From the NCBI RefSeq assembly GCF_010499245.1, contig NZ_JAAGOW010000001.1:3720001-3784000 (forward strand): a stretch of 64,000 nucleotides of DNA. The letters run 5' to 3'. Below are positions 50,516 to 59,820 of the stretch, piece after piece. The DNA is from Variovorax sp. WS11 (GTDB taxonomy: Bacteria > Pseudomonadota > Gammaproteobacteria > Burkholderiales > Burkholderiaceae_C). Within the stretch, counting starts at the first letter, position 1; the number at the start of each line of letters is the position of its first letter. Position numbers and translations under genes: made by a program. The notes beneath the pieces are model-generated. The model ran no database searches. It was not told the DNA's origin and was given only the letters and a program-made list of their open reading frames with translations.

Positions 50516-51742
50516 TCACCGTGGGGCACCCGCCGGCTCTGCCTTGACCACGCCCTCCGCATGCAGCGCCGCGATCTCTTCCTCCCCGAAGCCCGCCCCG
50601 CGCAGAACCTCTTCGGTATGCGCCCCGTGCGCCGGCGCGGCCTGGGTCGGCCGGCGCGGTGTGTCGCACAGCTCATAGGGTAGGCCGAAGCTGGGATAGC
50701 CCGGCCGCTCGCCGTTCGGCGCCACGTCGATGACCATGCGGCTCGAACGGAAGTCCTCGCCCGCCAGGGCCTCGCTGTAGCTGCGCACCACGCCCACCAC
50801 GATGTTGTTGCGCGTGAGCAGCGCCACGCACTCCTGCGTGCTGCAGTGCGACAGGCGCGCGCTCACCACCTCCTTCATCGCCGGGCGGTTGGCCACCCGC
50901 AGCTCGTTGGTGAGAAAGCGCGCATCCGCCGCCAGCTCGGGGCAGCCGATCGCCTCGCACAGCCGCACCCAGTGCGATTGCACGTAGGCCGAGACCACCA
51001 CCATCCCGTCGCGCGTGCGAAAGATGTCCGCCGCCGGGGCGTTCATCGGCTGGCCGTCGCCGCTGCGGGTGGGCTCCACGCCGCGCACCAGGTAGTCGCT
51101 CCAGTTCGGCAACTGCAGGTTCAGCGCCACCTCCAGCAGCGAGACGCGGATGGTCTCGCCGAGGCCCGTGCGCTCGCGCCGGAACAGCGCGGCCAGCGTG
51201 GCCTGCGCCGCCACCTGCACGGTCGCCGCGTCGATGATGGTGGCGCCCACCTTCTGCGGCAGGCCCCCGGGCTCGCCGGTGACGGACATCATCCCGCTCT
51301 CCGCCTGCGCCGCGATGTCGTAGCCGGGCCGGTCCCGCGAAGGCGCCTCGGCGGGGAAGCCGGCGATCGACACGTGGACCAGTCCGGGGTGCTGCGCGCG
51401 CAGGGCCTCGGCGCCCAGGCCCAGCGCCTCGGCGGCGCCGGGCCGCAGGTTCTGCACCAGCACGTCGGCGCCCGCGATCAGGCGCCGCGCGATCTCCTTG
51501 CCGCGCGGCTGGCGCAGGTCGAGGGCGATCGACTTCTTGCTGCGGTTGTAGGCCCGCAGCATGGCGTGGCCGAAGTGGCCGGTGTGGCGCGCCATGTCGC
51601 CTTCCATCGACTCGATCTTCACCACCTCGGCACCGAGGTCGCCGAGCGTCATCGCGGTGCCCGGGCCCGCGATGTAGTTGCCGAGTTCGATGACGCGGAT
51701 GCCCTGCAGGGGCGGCGGGGGAGGTGCGGCTCGTTCGTTCAT
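50516..51742 (-). CDS. CaiB/BaiF CoA-transferase, third unit
   Basis: 408 aa from ATG 51740-51742 (MNERAAPPPPPLQGIRVIEL; the proline run is before the domain). GDLGAEVVKIESMEGDMARH, RSKKSIALDLRQPRGKEIAR, QNLRPGAAEALGLGAEAL and putative catalytic Asp171 in GATIIDAATVQVAA, then FRRERTGLGETIRVSLLEVA. Divergent from the SMP-30-like gene; the palindrome at 51788 lies between. Heads the unit with Bug and the hydrolase. Confidence 0.92.
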   Translation of the reverse strand: MNERAAPPPPPLQGIRVIELGNYIAGPGTAMTLGDLGAEVVKIESMEGDMARHTGHFGHAMLRAYNRSKKSIALDLRQPRGKEIARRLIAGADVLVQNLRPGAAEALGLGAEALRAQHPGLVHVSIAGFPAEAPSRDRPGYDIAAQAESGMMSVTGEPGGLPQKVGATIIDAATVQVAAQATLAALFRRERTGLGETIRVSLLEVALNLQLPNWSDYLVRGVEPTRSGDGQPMNAPAADIFRTRDGMVVVSAYVQSHWVRLCEAIGCPELAADARFLTNELRVANRPAMKEVVSARLSHCSTQECVALLTRNNIVVGVVRSYSEALAGEDFRSSRMVIDVAPNGERPGYPSFGLPYELCDTPRRPTQAAPAHGAHTEEVLRGAGFGEEEIAALHAEGVVKAEPAGAPR

Positions 51743-51787
51743 CCGCGGGACTCTAGGAGCCCGCGGCGGCACCGGGAAACCGGCAAC

Positions 51788-51804
51788 TGCAAAGCTGCTT
51801 TGCA
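51788..51804. promoter_or_regulatory. Shared palindrome, copy 2 (CoA-transferase / SMP-30 divergent region)
   Basis: TGCAAAG-CTG-CTTTGCA, perfect 7-bp arms with a 3-bp centre. 46 bp upstream of the CoA-transferase ATG and 70 bp upstream of the SMP-30-like ATG, so it can serve both. Confidence 0.55.
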
Positions 51805-51873
51805 CGGCGCGGCGCTGCAGGCGCCGGATCGTTGCCACACTGCGGCGCAACACGCGAACACCGAAGCATCACC

Positions 51874-52758
51874 ATGGCCATCGAGATTCGAAGAATTGGA
51901 GACACGAAGGACCTGCTGGGCGAGAGCCCCTGCTGGGACGCGCCCGCGGGCGCCCTCTGCTGGATCGACTCGCTGGCGGGCACGCTGCGGCGCATGCGGC
52001 CCGCCACCGGGGCGATCGAGCAGCACAGCCTGCCCGCGCCGGTCGGCTCGATCGCGCCCTGCGAGAGCGGTGCCGTGGTCGCGGCGCTGAAGAACGGTTT
52101 TGCCCGCTACGACTTCGCCACGCGCGAGTTGGAGGTGATTGCGAGCATCGACGTCGACCACCCGGACGTGCGCCTCAACGACGGCAAGTGCGACCCCTGG
52201 GGCAACTTCGTCGCAGGCACCATGCACATCAACCGCCAGCCGGGCGACGCCATCCTCGGCGGCGTGTACCGGCTGCGGCCGGACCGCTCGGTGGAGAAGA
52301 TCGCCGACGGCTTCGGGCTGACCAACGGACCCTGCTTCGGCCTGGATGGCCGCACGCTGTATGTGGCCGACAGCACGGTGCGCACGATCTGGGCCTATGA
52401 CTACGCGCCCGACGCGCCGCTCGCCAACCGGCGCGTTTTCGCGCAGACCGAGGACTTCGGATCCGGCCCCGACGGCGCGACCGTGGACGCGCAGGGCTTC
52501 GTGTGGACGGTGCTGCCACGCATTGGGAAGATGGCCCGCTTTGCGCCCGACGGCCGGTTGGACTGCATGGTCGAGTTGCCGGCGACCTACCCGACCAGCC
52601 TGTGCTTCGGTGGTCTGCGCTTCGATGTCGCCTATGTCACGTCGATCTCCAGGAGCACGCACCTTGCGGGAGAGCGGGTGCAGGATGGTGGGCTGTTCGA
52701 GGTGAGGGGGTTGCCTGCGGGGGGTGTTGCGCCGCATCGGTTCGCGGACGGACACTAG
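51874..52758 (+). CDS. SMP-30/gluconolactonase-like beta-propeller enzyme
   Basis: 294 aa from ATG 51874 (MAIEIRRIGDTKDLLGESPC). SMP-30 pattern: LLGESPCWDAPAGALCWIDS (Glu metal ligand), DHPDVRLNDGKCDPWGNFVA (Asn/Asp ligands), GFGLTNGPCFGLDGRTLYVA and GPDGATVDAQGFVW. Cytosolic lactonase of sugar acids in characterised relatives. Divergent from the CoA-transferase with a shared palindrome, so it probably acts in the same pathway, opening a lactone before or after CoA transfer. Length is normal for the family. Confidence 0.92.
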   Translation: MAIEIRRIGDTKDLLGESPCWDAPAGALCWIDSLAGTLRRMRPATGAIEQHSLPAPVGSIAPCESGAVVAALKNGFARYDFATRELEVIASIDVDHPDVRLNDGKCDPWGNFVAGTMHINRQPGDAILGGVYRLRPDRSVEKIADGFGLTNGPCFGLDGRTLYVADSTVRTIWAYDYAPDAPLANRRVFAQTEDFGSGPDGATVDAQGFVWTVLPRIGKMARFAPDGRLDCMVELPATYPTSLCFGGLRFDVAYVTSISRSTHLAGERVQDGGLFEVRGLPAGGVAPHRFADGH

Positions 52759-53181
52759 AGTCGGTACTCTGATGGTCGGCAGTTGCGCCGCATAAGGCCA
52801 CTCGCAATTGAGTCCCAACACTTGTCCCGCCGTGAACGTGTGAGCAGACGCGATGTCCGGCTGCCATCGACAAATGCTCCAGCTGCGCCGATGGCTTGGC
52901 TCCCGCTTTCAAGAATCAAGCCCTCCGCGGTACTCTGCGCGAAGCGTCGTGTCGCCGCTGCTTCGCAGCTGATGTCCGTCGCGTCGAGCGTGGCGCGCGC
53001 CAGGCTCCGCGAGAATTCACTTTCTTACCTGCGGTTCGGGCACGTTCGCCATCCTGGGACTTCCTTGACGTTCGAGTTTCATCTCTCATGCTGCGGTAAA
53101 GAACACAGCAGTCAGGATCGATAGATGATCAAGCCGGCATCCACTGAACGCGGCGCGCTTTGGCCTCACCGATTCACGGCA
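52759..53181. other. Non-coding stretch at the left edge of the toxin island
   Basis: 423 bp with no convincing gene. An ORF at 52783-53124 has an Arg/Ser-rich random composition and no family look. Composition becomes less GC-rich than flanking genes. No inverted repeats, transposase fragment or tRNA end that I could recognise; probably decayed DNA beside the immunity gene. Confidence 0.5.
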
Positions 53182-53808
53182 TCAGGTCAGCGCGGCAGGC
53201 ATCACAAGGCGCCCGCGCTCCAGGTCGCGGGCTACGGCATTCAATGGAAGATCCGGCGGAAGCTCTACTCCTGACCGCACGTATAGGGCTCTGTCAAGGA
53301 ACGGGCCGTGCTCTTGCTGGGCATCGCGTGCCACTCGAGAGAAAACGACGGCCCATTCCGGATCCCATGGACCAACCAGAGCCACCATCAGTTTCGCAAC
53401 CGCCTCCGTGGAGCTCACATCAAAGCTCATCGGCAGGCTAAGCACCACTGAATTGCTCAACCCCGAGACTGTCGAATGCATACCGCAACAAATACCAAGC
53501 GATGCAACGCGATGAGCAGATAGGCCGTTCCATATTCCCATCTCGAAACCCAAATGTTCAATCACCTCGCCTCCGATGTCCTTGTGGTTGAGCCCTTTGA
53601 CGAAGAGTTCCTTCAGCACGTCCAAGGATTCCGAAGTGATAGGCGGATTGCTCAGTGCGGCTTTGCGGGTCATCCCCTTGGCACGCCAAGTAGAAAAATC
53701 GTCACTCACTTGAGCCAGCGAAGCTAGGCACTGCTGTGTACGCGCCACACATGCGGTAAGTTCTTCCCGCCGAGCCCCCCAGTATGCGCAGGCAAAAAAA
53801 GACTCCAT
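53182..53808 (-). CDS. Immunity protein 52 (Imm52)
   Basis: 208 aa from ATG 53806-53808 with AAGGA 8 nt upstream. N-terminus MESFFACAYWGARREELTAC is typical of Imm52, followed by FSTWRAKGMTRKAALSNPPI, GFEMGIWNGLSAH, NSVVLSLPMSFDV and WDPEWAVVFSR. Neutralises a cognate toxin in the same cell. It lies 19 bp after the toxin stop, and the toxin ends in a Tox-REase-5-like domain, the partner type usually seen with Imm52. Codon and base use are AT-richer than the surrounding catabolic genes, so it was probably acquired. The gene appears intact although its toxin gene is broken. Confidence 0.85.
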   Translation of the reverse strand: MESFFACAYWGARREELTACVARTQQCLASLAQVSDDFSTWRAKGMTRKAALSNPPITSESLDVLKELFVKGLNHKDIGGEVIEHLGFEMGIWNGLSAHRVASLGICCGMHSTVSGLSNSVVLSLPMSFDVSSTEAVAKLMVALVGPWDPEWAVVFSRVARDAQQEHGPFLDRALYVRSGVELPPDLPLNAVARDLERGRLVMPAALT

Positions 53809-53827
53809 CTGCTTTCCTTCAGTCACG

Positions 53828-56513
53828 TTATTTTGGTGGGACGTGCACAACGTTGATCCCCTTGATCCCACGATCGCTAAGTAGATTTTGCATCGCTATT
53901 GCCGCCGATGGCTCTGCAACACTCCACTGAATTGGCGTGCCGTTCGCTGCTTCAACCTGCCGCCTTGCCTGTTCGACAAGGCTTTGCTCGCCTGCGAACC
54001 AAGGGGCAAATTCTCCATTGCCCAAGACGAAGTTGGCATAGCCACTTCCTTTCGCATCAAGCAAGATTCCATTGCTGCCGACACCATCGAACTTCACGCC
54101 GCTCACGACATACGCTTGGCCCGATACGCCTGTAATTTGCGTTTGATAGGCACGCGCCTGCGGAGACATTGACTCATTCACCTGAACCCAGCCAGTTTGG
54201 CTCATCATGATCGAGCCACCCAGCGGACCGTTGTTCGGCAGTGAGGTCGACGTATCTGTCAGCCATGGCTCTGCAACGTTGAATCCGGGCGGCCCCAAAC
54301 TACCTACTACAGTTCCAGGCGTCGTCGTGATGTTCGACCCTTGCATGACATCCGCCGACGTGCTGGTAGACCCATCCAAAACCCGAACGCCGCCTGCGCC
54401 ATACCCCGTCGGGATCTGATCCGCAAGCGATGGCTGGTGCGCCGCCATCTGAGCACCGATGGCCCAGGTCGCTGCGGCGCCCACTGGCAGGAGCGCGTTG
54501 CAAGCCGCCGAACCAATACAACGCTCGACCAACGTGGTCTCTGCCGAACTCAGAGCGCTCGCGCCCAAGCGGACGGCGCGCTCGAGATAGTTGCTCACGC
54601 GCGGCGCGAGCGTGAGCAGGTAGCCGAAATTGTTCTCCGCTGCGTTCTCGCCGGCTGAAGCCCCGATATAGATGCCCCGCTCGTCACCACCGGCAATGGC
54701 CGCTGCCACGCTACCCATCAGGCGGCTGAACTGTACGGTTTGATCCAGGGGAACGCCCTCACCGACGAATTGCGCGAACAGGTGCCCAGCGACGGCACCT
54801 ACAGCACCGGCCGCGCACCCGTCGCCGGTCGCGCCCCCGGTCGCGCTCGCACGACCTGCACCGACGGCGCATCCCGCGATCGCGTGCGCGAGTTCGGACG
54901 TGAAGCGGTTGAGTGCGGAACCCTCTCCCGTGTTCAAGGCAATCGCATTGGCGCTTTGCGTGGCCGCGGTCGTCAGCAGCGCGTTCGCCAAGCCATACCG
55001 AAGTTCGTCTTCGAGGGGCGTTCCGTTGATGGCGCTGCGCACCACGGCACTGGCTGTGCCGTCCGCGACGTTGCGGCCCAGTTGTTGCTGCCAGCTCAGA
55101 TCCGCTGACGGAGCGCCCAAACCAACGGCGTCATTGAGACCCTGAATCACGCCCGCCGTCACCATGGACGTGGCAATGGCCTTGATGCCCTCGCTGCTGC
55201 TCAGCTCCTCGAGCACCTTGCCCAAGTCGCCATCGTTGTTGGCCAGCGAGAGGGTCGCCCTGCTCACCATCGTCGTGATGCCGGCCTGGATGGCCGCGGT
55301 CGTCGCGGGATAGGCGGCTGCGCCGGCAGCGCCCATCACGGACGTGCCCGCACCTGCCGTCGCGACGCCCACTACCAGGGTCACCACCAGCGCCGTCACC
55401 GGCCCCATGCCGCTCTGGTGCCCGCATTGGCCAGCGTGCCCTGGGTGGCGATCTTGAGGTCCCCGCCGCTCGTGATGCGGCCGCTGTTGGCGAGGCTCTG
55501 GGCCGCGATGTCGGCACGCCTCGCGGCCTGCATCGTCCCGATGTTCTCCAGCCGCCCGGCCGCAGTGACGACCAGTTCGCCGACACCGCCCAGCGGCCCC
55601 GAGCCGTCCGCGGCCATGATCGTGCCCGCATTGCGCGCACCGACGCCATGTTCCGTGCCGATCAGGGTGATCTTGCCCGCGTACATACCCCCGAGCAGCG
55701 ACGAATCCAGCGCGAAGACGGGCGCGGTGCCGGTGCCGGTGGTCGGGCTGATCTGCCCTTGATCGGCCGAGACCTGATTCGCGCCGGTCACCACCTTGAG
55801 CTCGTTGGCCCAGAGGCCCGCATTGACCTTGATGGCGCGCGCGAGGATGGCCGCGTAGTCGGTGCTCCTGGCATCCAGGCCCGCCCCATCGATGCTGACG
55901 GTGCCGCCGCGCACCACGTAGCCGTCCAGCCCGCCGGCAGCATTGAGCTGCGGCGCTCCGGTGGTGAGCGTGGCACGGCTGGCGTTGATGAAGGAGCCGC
56001 CATCGACGGCGATGCCCGCGGGGTTGGCGACGATGACCTCGGCCCGCTGCCCGCCCACCTCGATGGCCCCGCGCAGCTGCGTCGGCTTGCCGCTGACCAC
56101 TTCGTTGAGGATGATCCGCGCCGGCCCGGTCGCAAGATAGGGATTGGCCTGCACCCAGCCGCCCAATTGCGTCTGCACATCGCTGCGGCTGTTGTTGAGG
56201 ATGACGCCGCCCCGCTGGACGTCGAACTGGTGGTAGAGGTTGCGCGAGACACCCGCGGCCGAGGGGGTCTGGATGTTGATCAGGGGCACGCCGTTGGGCG
56301 CCACCAGCACCGTGGGCCGCAGGCCAGGCGCCACGCCCGGCGCGCCCACGATCTGGCTTGGCCGGGTAGCGCCACCAGCACGCCAAAAAGAGCGCCCGCC
56401 GCGATCGCGGGCGTTGTCCCCGTTGCCTTGCCCGCGCTCCTGGCCGTTTCCTGCACCACCACGCGCAGGCCGCGCACAGCATTGAAGACCACCCTGTGAA
56501 GGTGCTTGTTCAT
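53828..56513 (-). pseudogene. Degraded CdiA/FHA-like contact-dependent toxin (orphan, two frame breaks)
   Basis: Starts at ATG 56511-56513 with an extended signal peptide (MNKHLHRVVFNAVRGLRVVV...). Frame break 1 at about 56355: the + strand has GG where GGG would keep the frame (GQA-QIVGAPG). The TPS secretion domain runs to 55396 (QTPSAAGVSRNLYHQFDVQR, NPAGIAVDGGSFINASRATL). Break 2 at about 55410 joins it directly to the pre-toxin DUF637 region in another frame (first Met 55408, LASNN-like LSLANNDGDLGKVLEELSSS). The final about 95 residues are a Tox-REase-5-like nuclease (VSGVKFDG, LLDAKGSGYANFV, NVVHVPPK). Normal CdiA/FHA has over a thousand residues between these parts, so the middle is deleted. 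No CdiB/TpsB gene is near. The C-terminal ORF (55408-53828, 526 aa) may still be readable. Confidence 0.85.
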
Positions 56514-56690
56514 GTTCTTCCTTCCGGCCTGGGCGTCAGAAGGAAGCCTCCCCTGGCATTCATCACATCGACCCTTCTTGTTTTTGAAGGGCCGGATTCT
56601 GGTGCGCACCTCCGCAATAGCGGCGGCGTCAGAAAACACCAGATTTGCCTGATCGAATGCGCGGCCCTACGGCTTGGGCCGATCGACTTC

Positions 56691-57614
56691 TTAGTTCTTT
56701 TGGGCTAGCGCGTCGCCCTCGCGCAGCGCATCGGCCATGAAGTCGACAAAGGCGCGCACCTTCAACGGCAGCGTGCGGCTCTGGCGAAACACCGCGTAGA
56801 TCCCGTTGGAGAAGGCCCGCACCGCAAACCGGTGCTCGGGCAGGAGCCGCACCAGCGTGCCGTCCTGGATGCAGCTGCGCACGGTGGGTTCCGACAGCAG
56901 CGCAATCCCCATCCCGCCGATCGCGGCCAGCCGCAGCAGCTCGCCGTTGTTCGAGCTCAGCACGCCCTGGATCACCAGCACCTGCTGTTCCCCCTGTTCG
57001 TCGATGTACTTCCAGGTCGTGGCCTCGTGCTCTCGGCGGTAGGTGAGGCAGCGAACCTGCGTGAGGTCGCGCGGATGGTGGATGCGCTTGTGCACCTTCA
57101 TGAAAGACGGGCTGGCCACCAGCACTTCGTCGCTGCTGAGCAGCCGCTTGATCACGAAGCTCGAATCGTTCGACTCCCCGGTGCGGATGTCGATGTCGAA
57201 ATCCTGCTCCACCAGGTTCACCGGGTGTTCGGAGAGTTCGAACTCGAGCTGGATGTCCGGATGGCGCTGGGCGAAGCGCGGCAGCAGGGGCGCGATCACG
57301 CGCAGGCCGATCTGCGTGCGCGAGTGGATGCGCAGCCGGCCCTCGGGCAGTAGCTTGGAGCTGCGCGCCGCCTCTTCTGCCTCCGCCATCGCCTCCAGCA
57401 CCACCTCCGCCCGCGCCAGGAAGGCCTTGCCCGCCTCGGTGACTTTGAGATTGCGGCTGGTGCGGTCGACCAGCTGAACCCCGAGCTCATCTTCCAGCGC
57501 GCTGATGCGGCGCGAAATGGTGGCGGGCGACAGGCTGAGGCTGCGCGCCGCGGCCGAGAGGCTGCCCTTGCGCAGCGTCGTCACGAAGATCCGCAGCGAG
57601 TCGAGGGCCTTCAT
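56691..57614 (-). CDS. LysR-type regulator of the LLM operon
   Basis: 307 aa. MKALDSLRIFVTTLRKGSLS start with HTH AARSLSLSPATISRRISALE. Effector domain: GRLRIHSRTQIGLRVIAPLL, then HPVNLVEQDFDIDIRTGESN. This CrgA-like group often acts on aldehyde, quinone or acid catabolism. Divergent from the LLM gene by 95 bp, so it probably controls the operon from 57710. No strong dyad seen in the gap. Confidence 0.9.
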   Translation of the reverse strand: MKALDSLRIFVTTLRKGSLSAAARSLSLSPATISRRISALEDELGVQLVDRTSRNLKVTEAGKAFLARAEVVLEAMAEAEEAARSSKLLPEGRLRIHSRTQIGLRVIAPLLPRFAQRHPDIQLEFELSEHPVNLVEQDFDIDIRTGESNDSSFVIKRLLSSDEVLVASPSFMKVHKRIHHPRDLTQVRCLTYRREHEATTWKYIDEQGEQQVLVIQGVLSSNNGELLRLAAIGGMGIALLSEPTVRSCIQDGTLVRLLPEHRFAVRAFSNGIYAVFRQSRTLPLKVRAFVDFMADALREGDALAQKN

Positions 57615-57709
57615 TTCAGAAAACGCAAAGAAGGTGTACGCGGCGTGGCGAACAGGAGAGGCACCCCACTCCTACCATCGACCGCACGCAACCAACAAGG
57701 AGCCCGGCC

Positions 57710-58801
57710 ATGGATTTCGGAATCTTCATTCTGATGCAGCAGCGAAACAAACATAAGACCTCCCATCAGATCCTGCGCGACGCCGTGGAGCAGACGCGGC
57801 TGGCGGACGAACTGGGCTTCGGCGGCGCGTGGTTCGCAGAGCATCATTTCAGCAACTACGGCATGTGCTCGTCGCCGCTCACGATGATCGCGCACTGCGC
57901 CGCCGTCACCCGCAACATTCGCCTGGGCACCGGCATTGTCGTCGCACCGCTGTACACCCCGGCCCGCCTGATCGCCGACGTGGCGATGGTGGACCAGCTG
58001 TCCGACGGCCGCCTGAACCTGGGCATCGGCTCCGGCTACCAGCACTTCGAGTTCGAGCGCTTCGGCGTTTCGCTGGAAACCTCCAAGCAGCGCACGCTGG
58101 AGATGCTGGACATGCTGGAGCTGGGCCTGAAGGAGCCGAAGTTCGCCTACGACGGCCAGTTCTACCAGCAGCCCGAGAGCGCGATCAGCCAGCGCGCGGT
58201 GCAGCAGCCGATGCCGCCGCTGTGGGTGACCAGCGTGGACCCGACCTTCCTGGCCCGCGCCGTGCGTGGCGGCCACCACGTGTTCGTCTCCGGCGGCGAC
58301 GGCGGCGTCGAGAAGCTGCAGGCCACCCGCGCCCTGATCGATAAGGTAGCCCTGGGTGAAGGCAAGGACCCGGCCCAGGTGCCGGTCGGCGTGCTGCGTG
58401 CGGCCTACGCCAGCGACAACAAGGCCGAGGTCGACCGCTACCTCGATTGCGCCCGCTACCAGCGCCGCGTGGCCCTCAGCCTGAAGCGCCGCACGGCGCA
58501 GATCGGCGAGGACTACCAGGTGGCCGAGACGATGGTGGACGGCGAGCCGACCCTCGACGAAATGCGTGCCCTCCTGCCCGTGGGCCCGGTGGACACGGTG
58601 ATCGAGCGGGTGGTGCGCGAGATCCGCGCCATCAAGCCCGTGCACTACTGCTTCCAGACGCAGATGGGCGACTTCGACCACCCCACGATGCTGAAGCACC
58701 TGGAGCTGTGGGCCAAGGTGATCATGCCCGCCGTGCAGCGGGAGATCGCCAACGACCCGCCTCACGTGGCCCAGCCGGTCATCGAGACAGCCGCTGCCTG
58801 A
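57710..58801 (+). CDS. LLM-class flavin-dependent monooxygenase
   Basis: 363-aa bacterial-luciferase-like TIM barrel that uses reduced FMN and O2. Start MDFGIFILMQQRNKHKTSHQ after AAGGAG. AFEHHFSNYG-type motif: WFAEHHFSNYGMCSSPLTMI, then TRNIRLGTGIVVAPLYTPAR, MVDQLSDGRLNLGIGSGYQH and the late PVGPVDTVIERVVREI. The reduced flavin is probably supplied by the next gene's flavin reductase domain (18 bp downstream), giving a two-component monooxygenase. First gene of a catabolic operon; substrate not identifiable. Confidence 0.92.
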   Translation: MDFGIFILMQQRNKHKTSHQILRDAVEQTRLADELGFGGAWFAEHHFSNYGMCSSPLTMIAHCAAVTRNIRLGTGIVVAPLYTPARLIADVAMVDQLSDGRLNLGIGSGYQHFEFERFGVSLETSKQRTLEMLDMLELGLKEPKFAYDGQFYQQPESAISQRAVQQPMPPLWVTSVDPTFLARAVRGGHHVFVSGGDGGVEKLQATRALIDKVALGEGKDPAQVPVGVLRAAYASDNKAEVDRYLDCARYQRRVALSLKRRTAQIGEDYQVAETMVDGEPTLDEMRALLPVGPVDTVIERVVREIRAIKPVHYCFQTQMGDFDHPTMLKHLELWAKVIMPAVQREIANDPPHVAQPVIETAAA

Positions 58802-58819
58802 GGCGCCAAGGCGTACGCC

Positions 58820-59794
58820 ATGACTCGCACGACCTTGCAACGCGATGGCATCGAGCCGGCACTGTTCCGGCAGCTGCTCGGCTGCTTTCCGACCGGCGTG
58901 GCCGTCATCACCACGCGCGCGGCCGACGGGACGCCCGCGGGCCTGACCTGCAATTCCTTCAGCTCCGTCTCGCTGGAGCCGCCGCTGGTGCTGTTCAGCC
59001 TGCGCAAGGAGAGCCGGCTGATGGCGACCTTCGCCGAGGCCGAGGGCTTCGCCATCAACATCCTGTCGCAGCGGCAGGATGCGCTGTCGGGCCGCTTCGC
59101 CTCCAGCAAGATCGCGGACAAGTTCGAGGGCGTGGCCTGGCACGCGGGGCCGCTGGGCATGCCCGTCATCGAGGACTGCCTGGCCAGCTTCGAATGCAGC
59201 GTCTACGCCCGCCACGAGGCCGGCGATCACCATGTCTTCATCGGGGAAGTCAGGCACATGAGCAGCGGCCCGACCGACCAGGCCCTGGTGTTCTACAAGG
59301 GCGCCTACATGATGCTGGCGGAGTCGCTGCGCAACCTGGTGGTCCAGGGGCGGCTCGGCTCGCCCGACATCGACGAGGCCTACCGCACGCTGTACGGCAC
59401 GCTGCTGCGGCTGGCCTGCGAGCGCGCCAGCGACGGCGAGATCGACGCGATCGAGGCCGCTGTCGACGTCATAGAAGCGCACCAGGCCACCGACACGCTT
59501 GCGCAGCGCATCGACTCGGCCAGCCGCTTCTTCTCCGCCATCGCAACGGCCGGGCACAACGAGGCCCTCACGCTGATGGCACAGACGATGACCACCATCT
59601 TGCGCGAACGCATGACGCACGTCCCGGTGCGGCCGCGGCCGGACCTCTTCCCGCTGCGGCGCAAGGTCGTGCACTGCCTGCGGGCACGCGACGCGGACGG
59701 CGCCGCCGCCGCGCTCGACGAGCTGATTGACAAGCTGCGCAAGGGCGGCGAGCTGCAGGCCGGCGCGGACGCCGCCCCGGCCGAGGCCCGATAG
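58820..59794 (+). CDS. Flavin reductase fused to a GntR-type FCD ligand domain
   Basis: 324 aa. Residues about 15-168 are a flavin reductase (split-barrel FMN-binding) domain: LLGCFPTGVAVITTRAADGT, LTCNSFSSVSLEPPLVLFSL and KGAYMMLAES. Residues about 183-308 are an all-helical segment with the FCD pattern of GntR regulators: LACERASDGEIDAIEAAVDV, DSASRFFSAIATAGHNEALT, HCLRARDADGAAAALDELID. No DNA-binding HTH exists. The FCD metal ligands are changed: Asp232 is kept, His is replaced by Phe237/238, and the later His by Arg/Lys. Likely a substrate-sensing or dimerising extension of the reductase for the LLM enzyme; an inference. Confidence 0.88.
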   Translation: MTRTTLQRDGIEPALFRQLLGCFPTGVAVITTRAADGTPAGLTCNSFSSVSLEPPLVLFSLRKESRLMATFAEAEGFAINILSQRQDALSGRFASSKIADKFEGVAWHAGPLGMPVIEDCLASFECSVYARHEAGDHHVFIGEVRHMSSGPTDQALVFYKGAYMMLAESLRNLVVQGRLGSPDIDEAYRTLYGTLLRLACERASDGEIDAIEAAVDVIEAHQATDTLAQRIDSASRFFSAIATAGHNEALTLMAQTMTTILRERMTHVPVRPRPDLFPLRRKVVHCLRARDADGAAAALDELIDKLRKGGELQAGADAAPAEAR

Positions 59795-59820
59795 ACAAAA
59801 ACACTTTGACAGGAGACCAC

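Noticed and set aside
52783-53124. 113-codon ORF between the lactonase and Imm52 genes
   Set aside because: Random-looking Arg/Ser/Ala composition, no start signal and no recognisable family.
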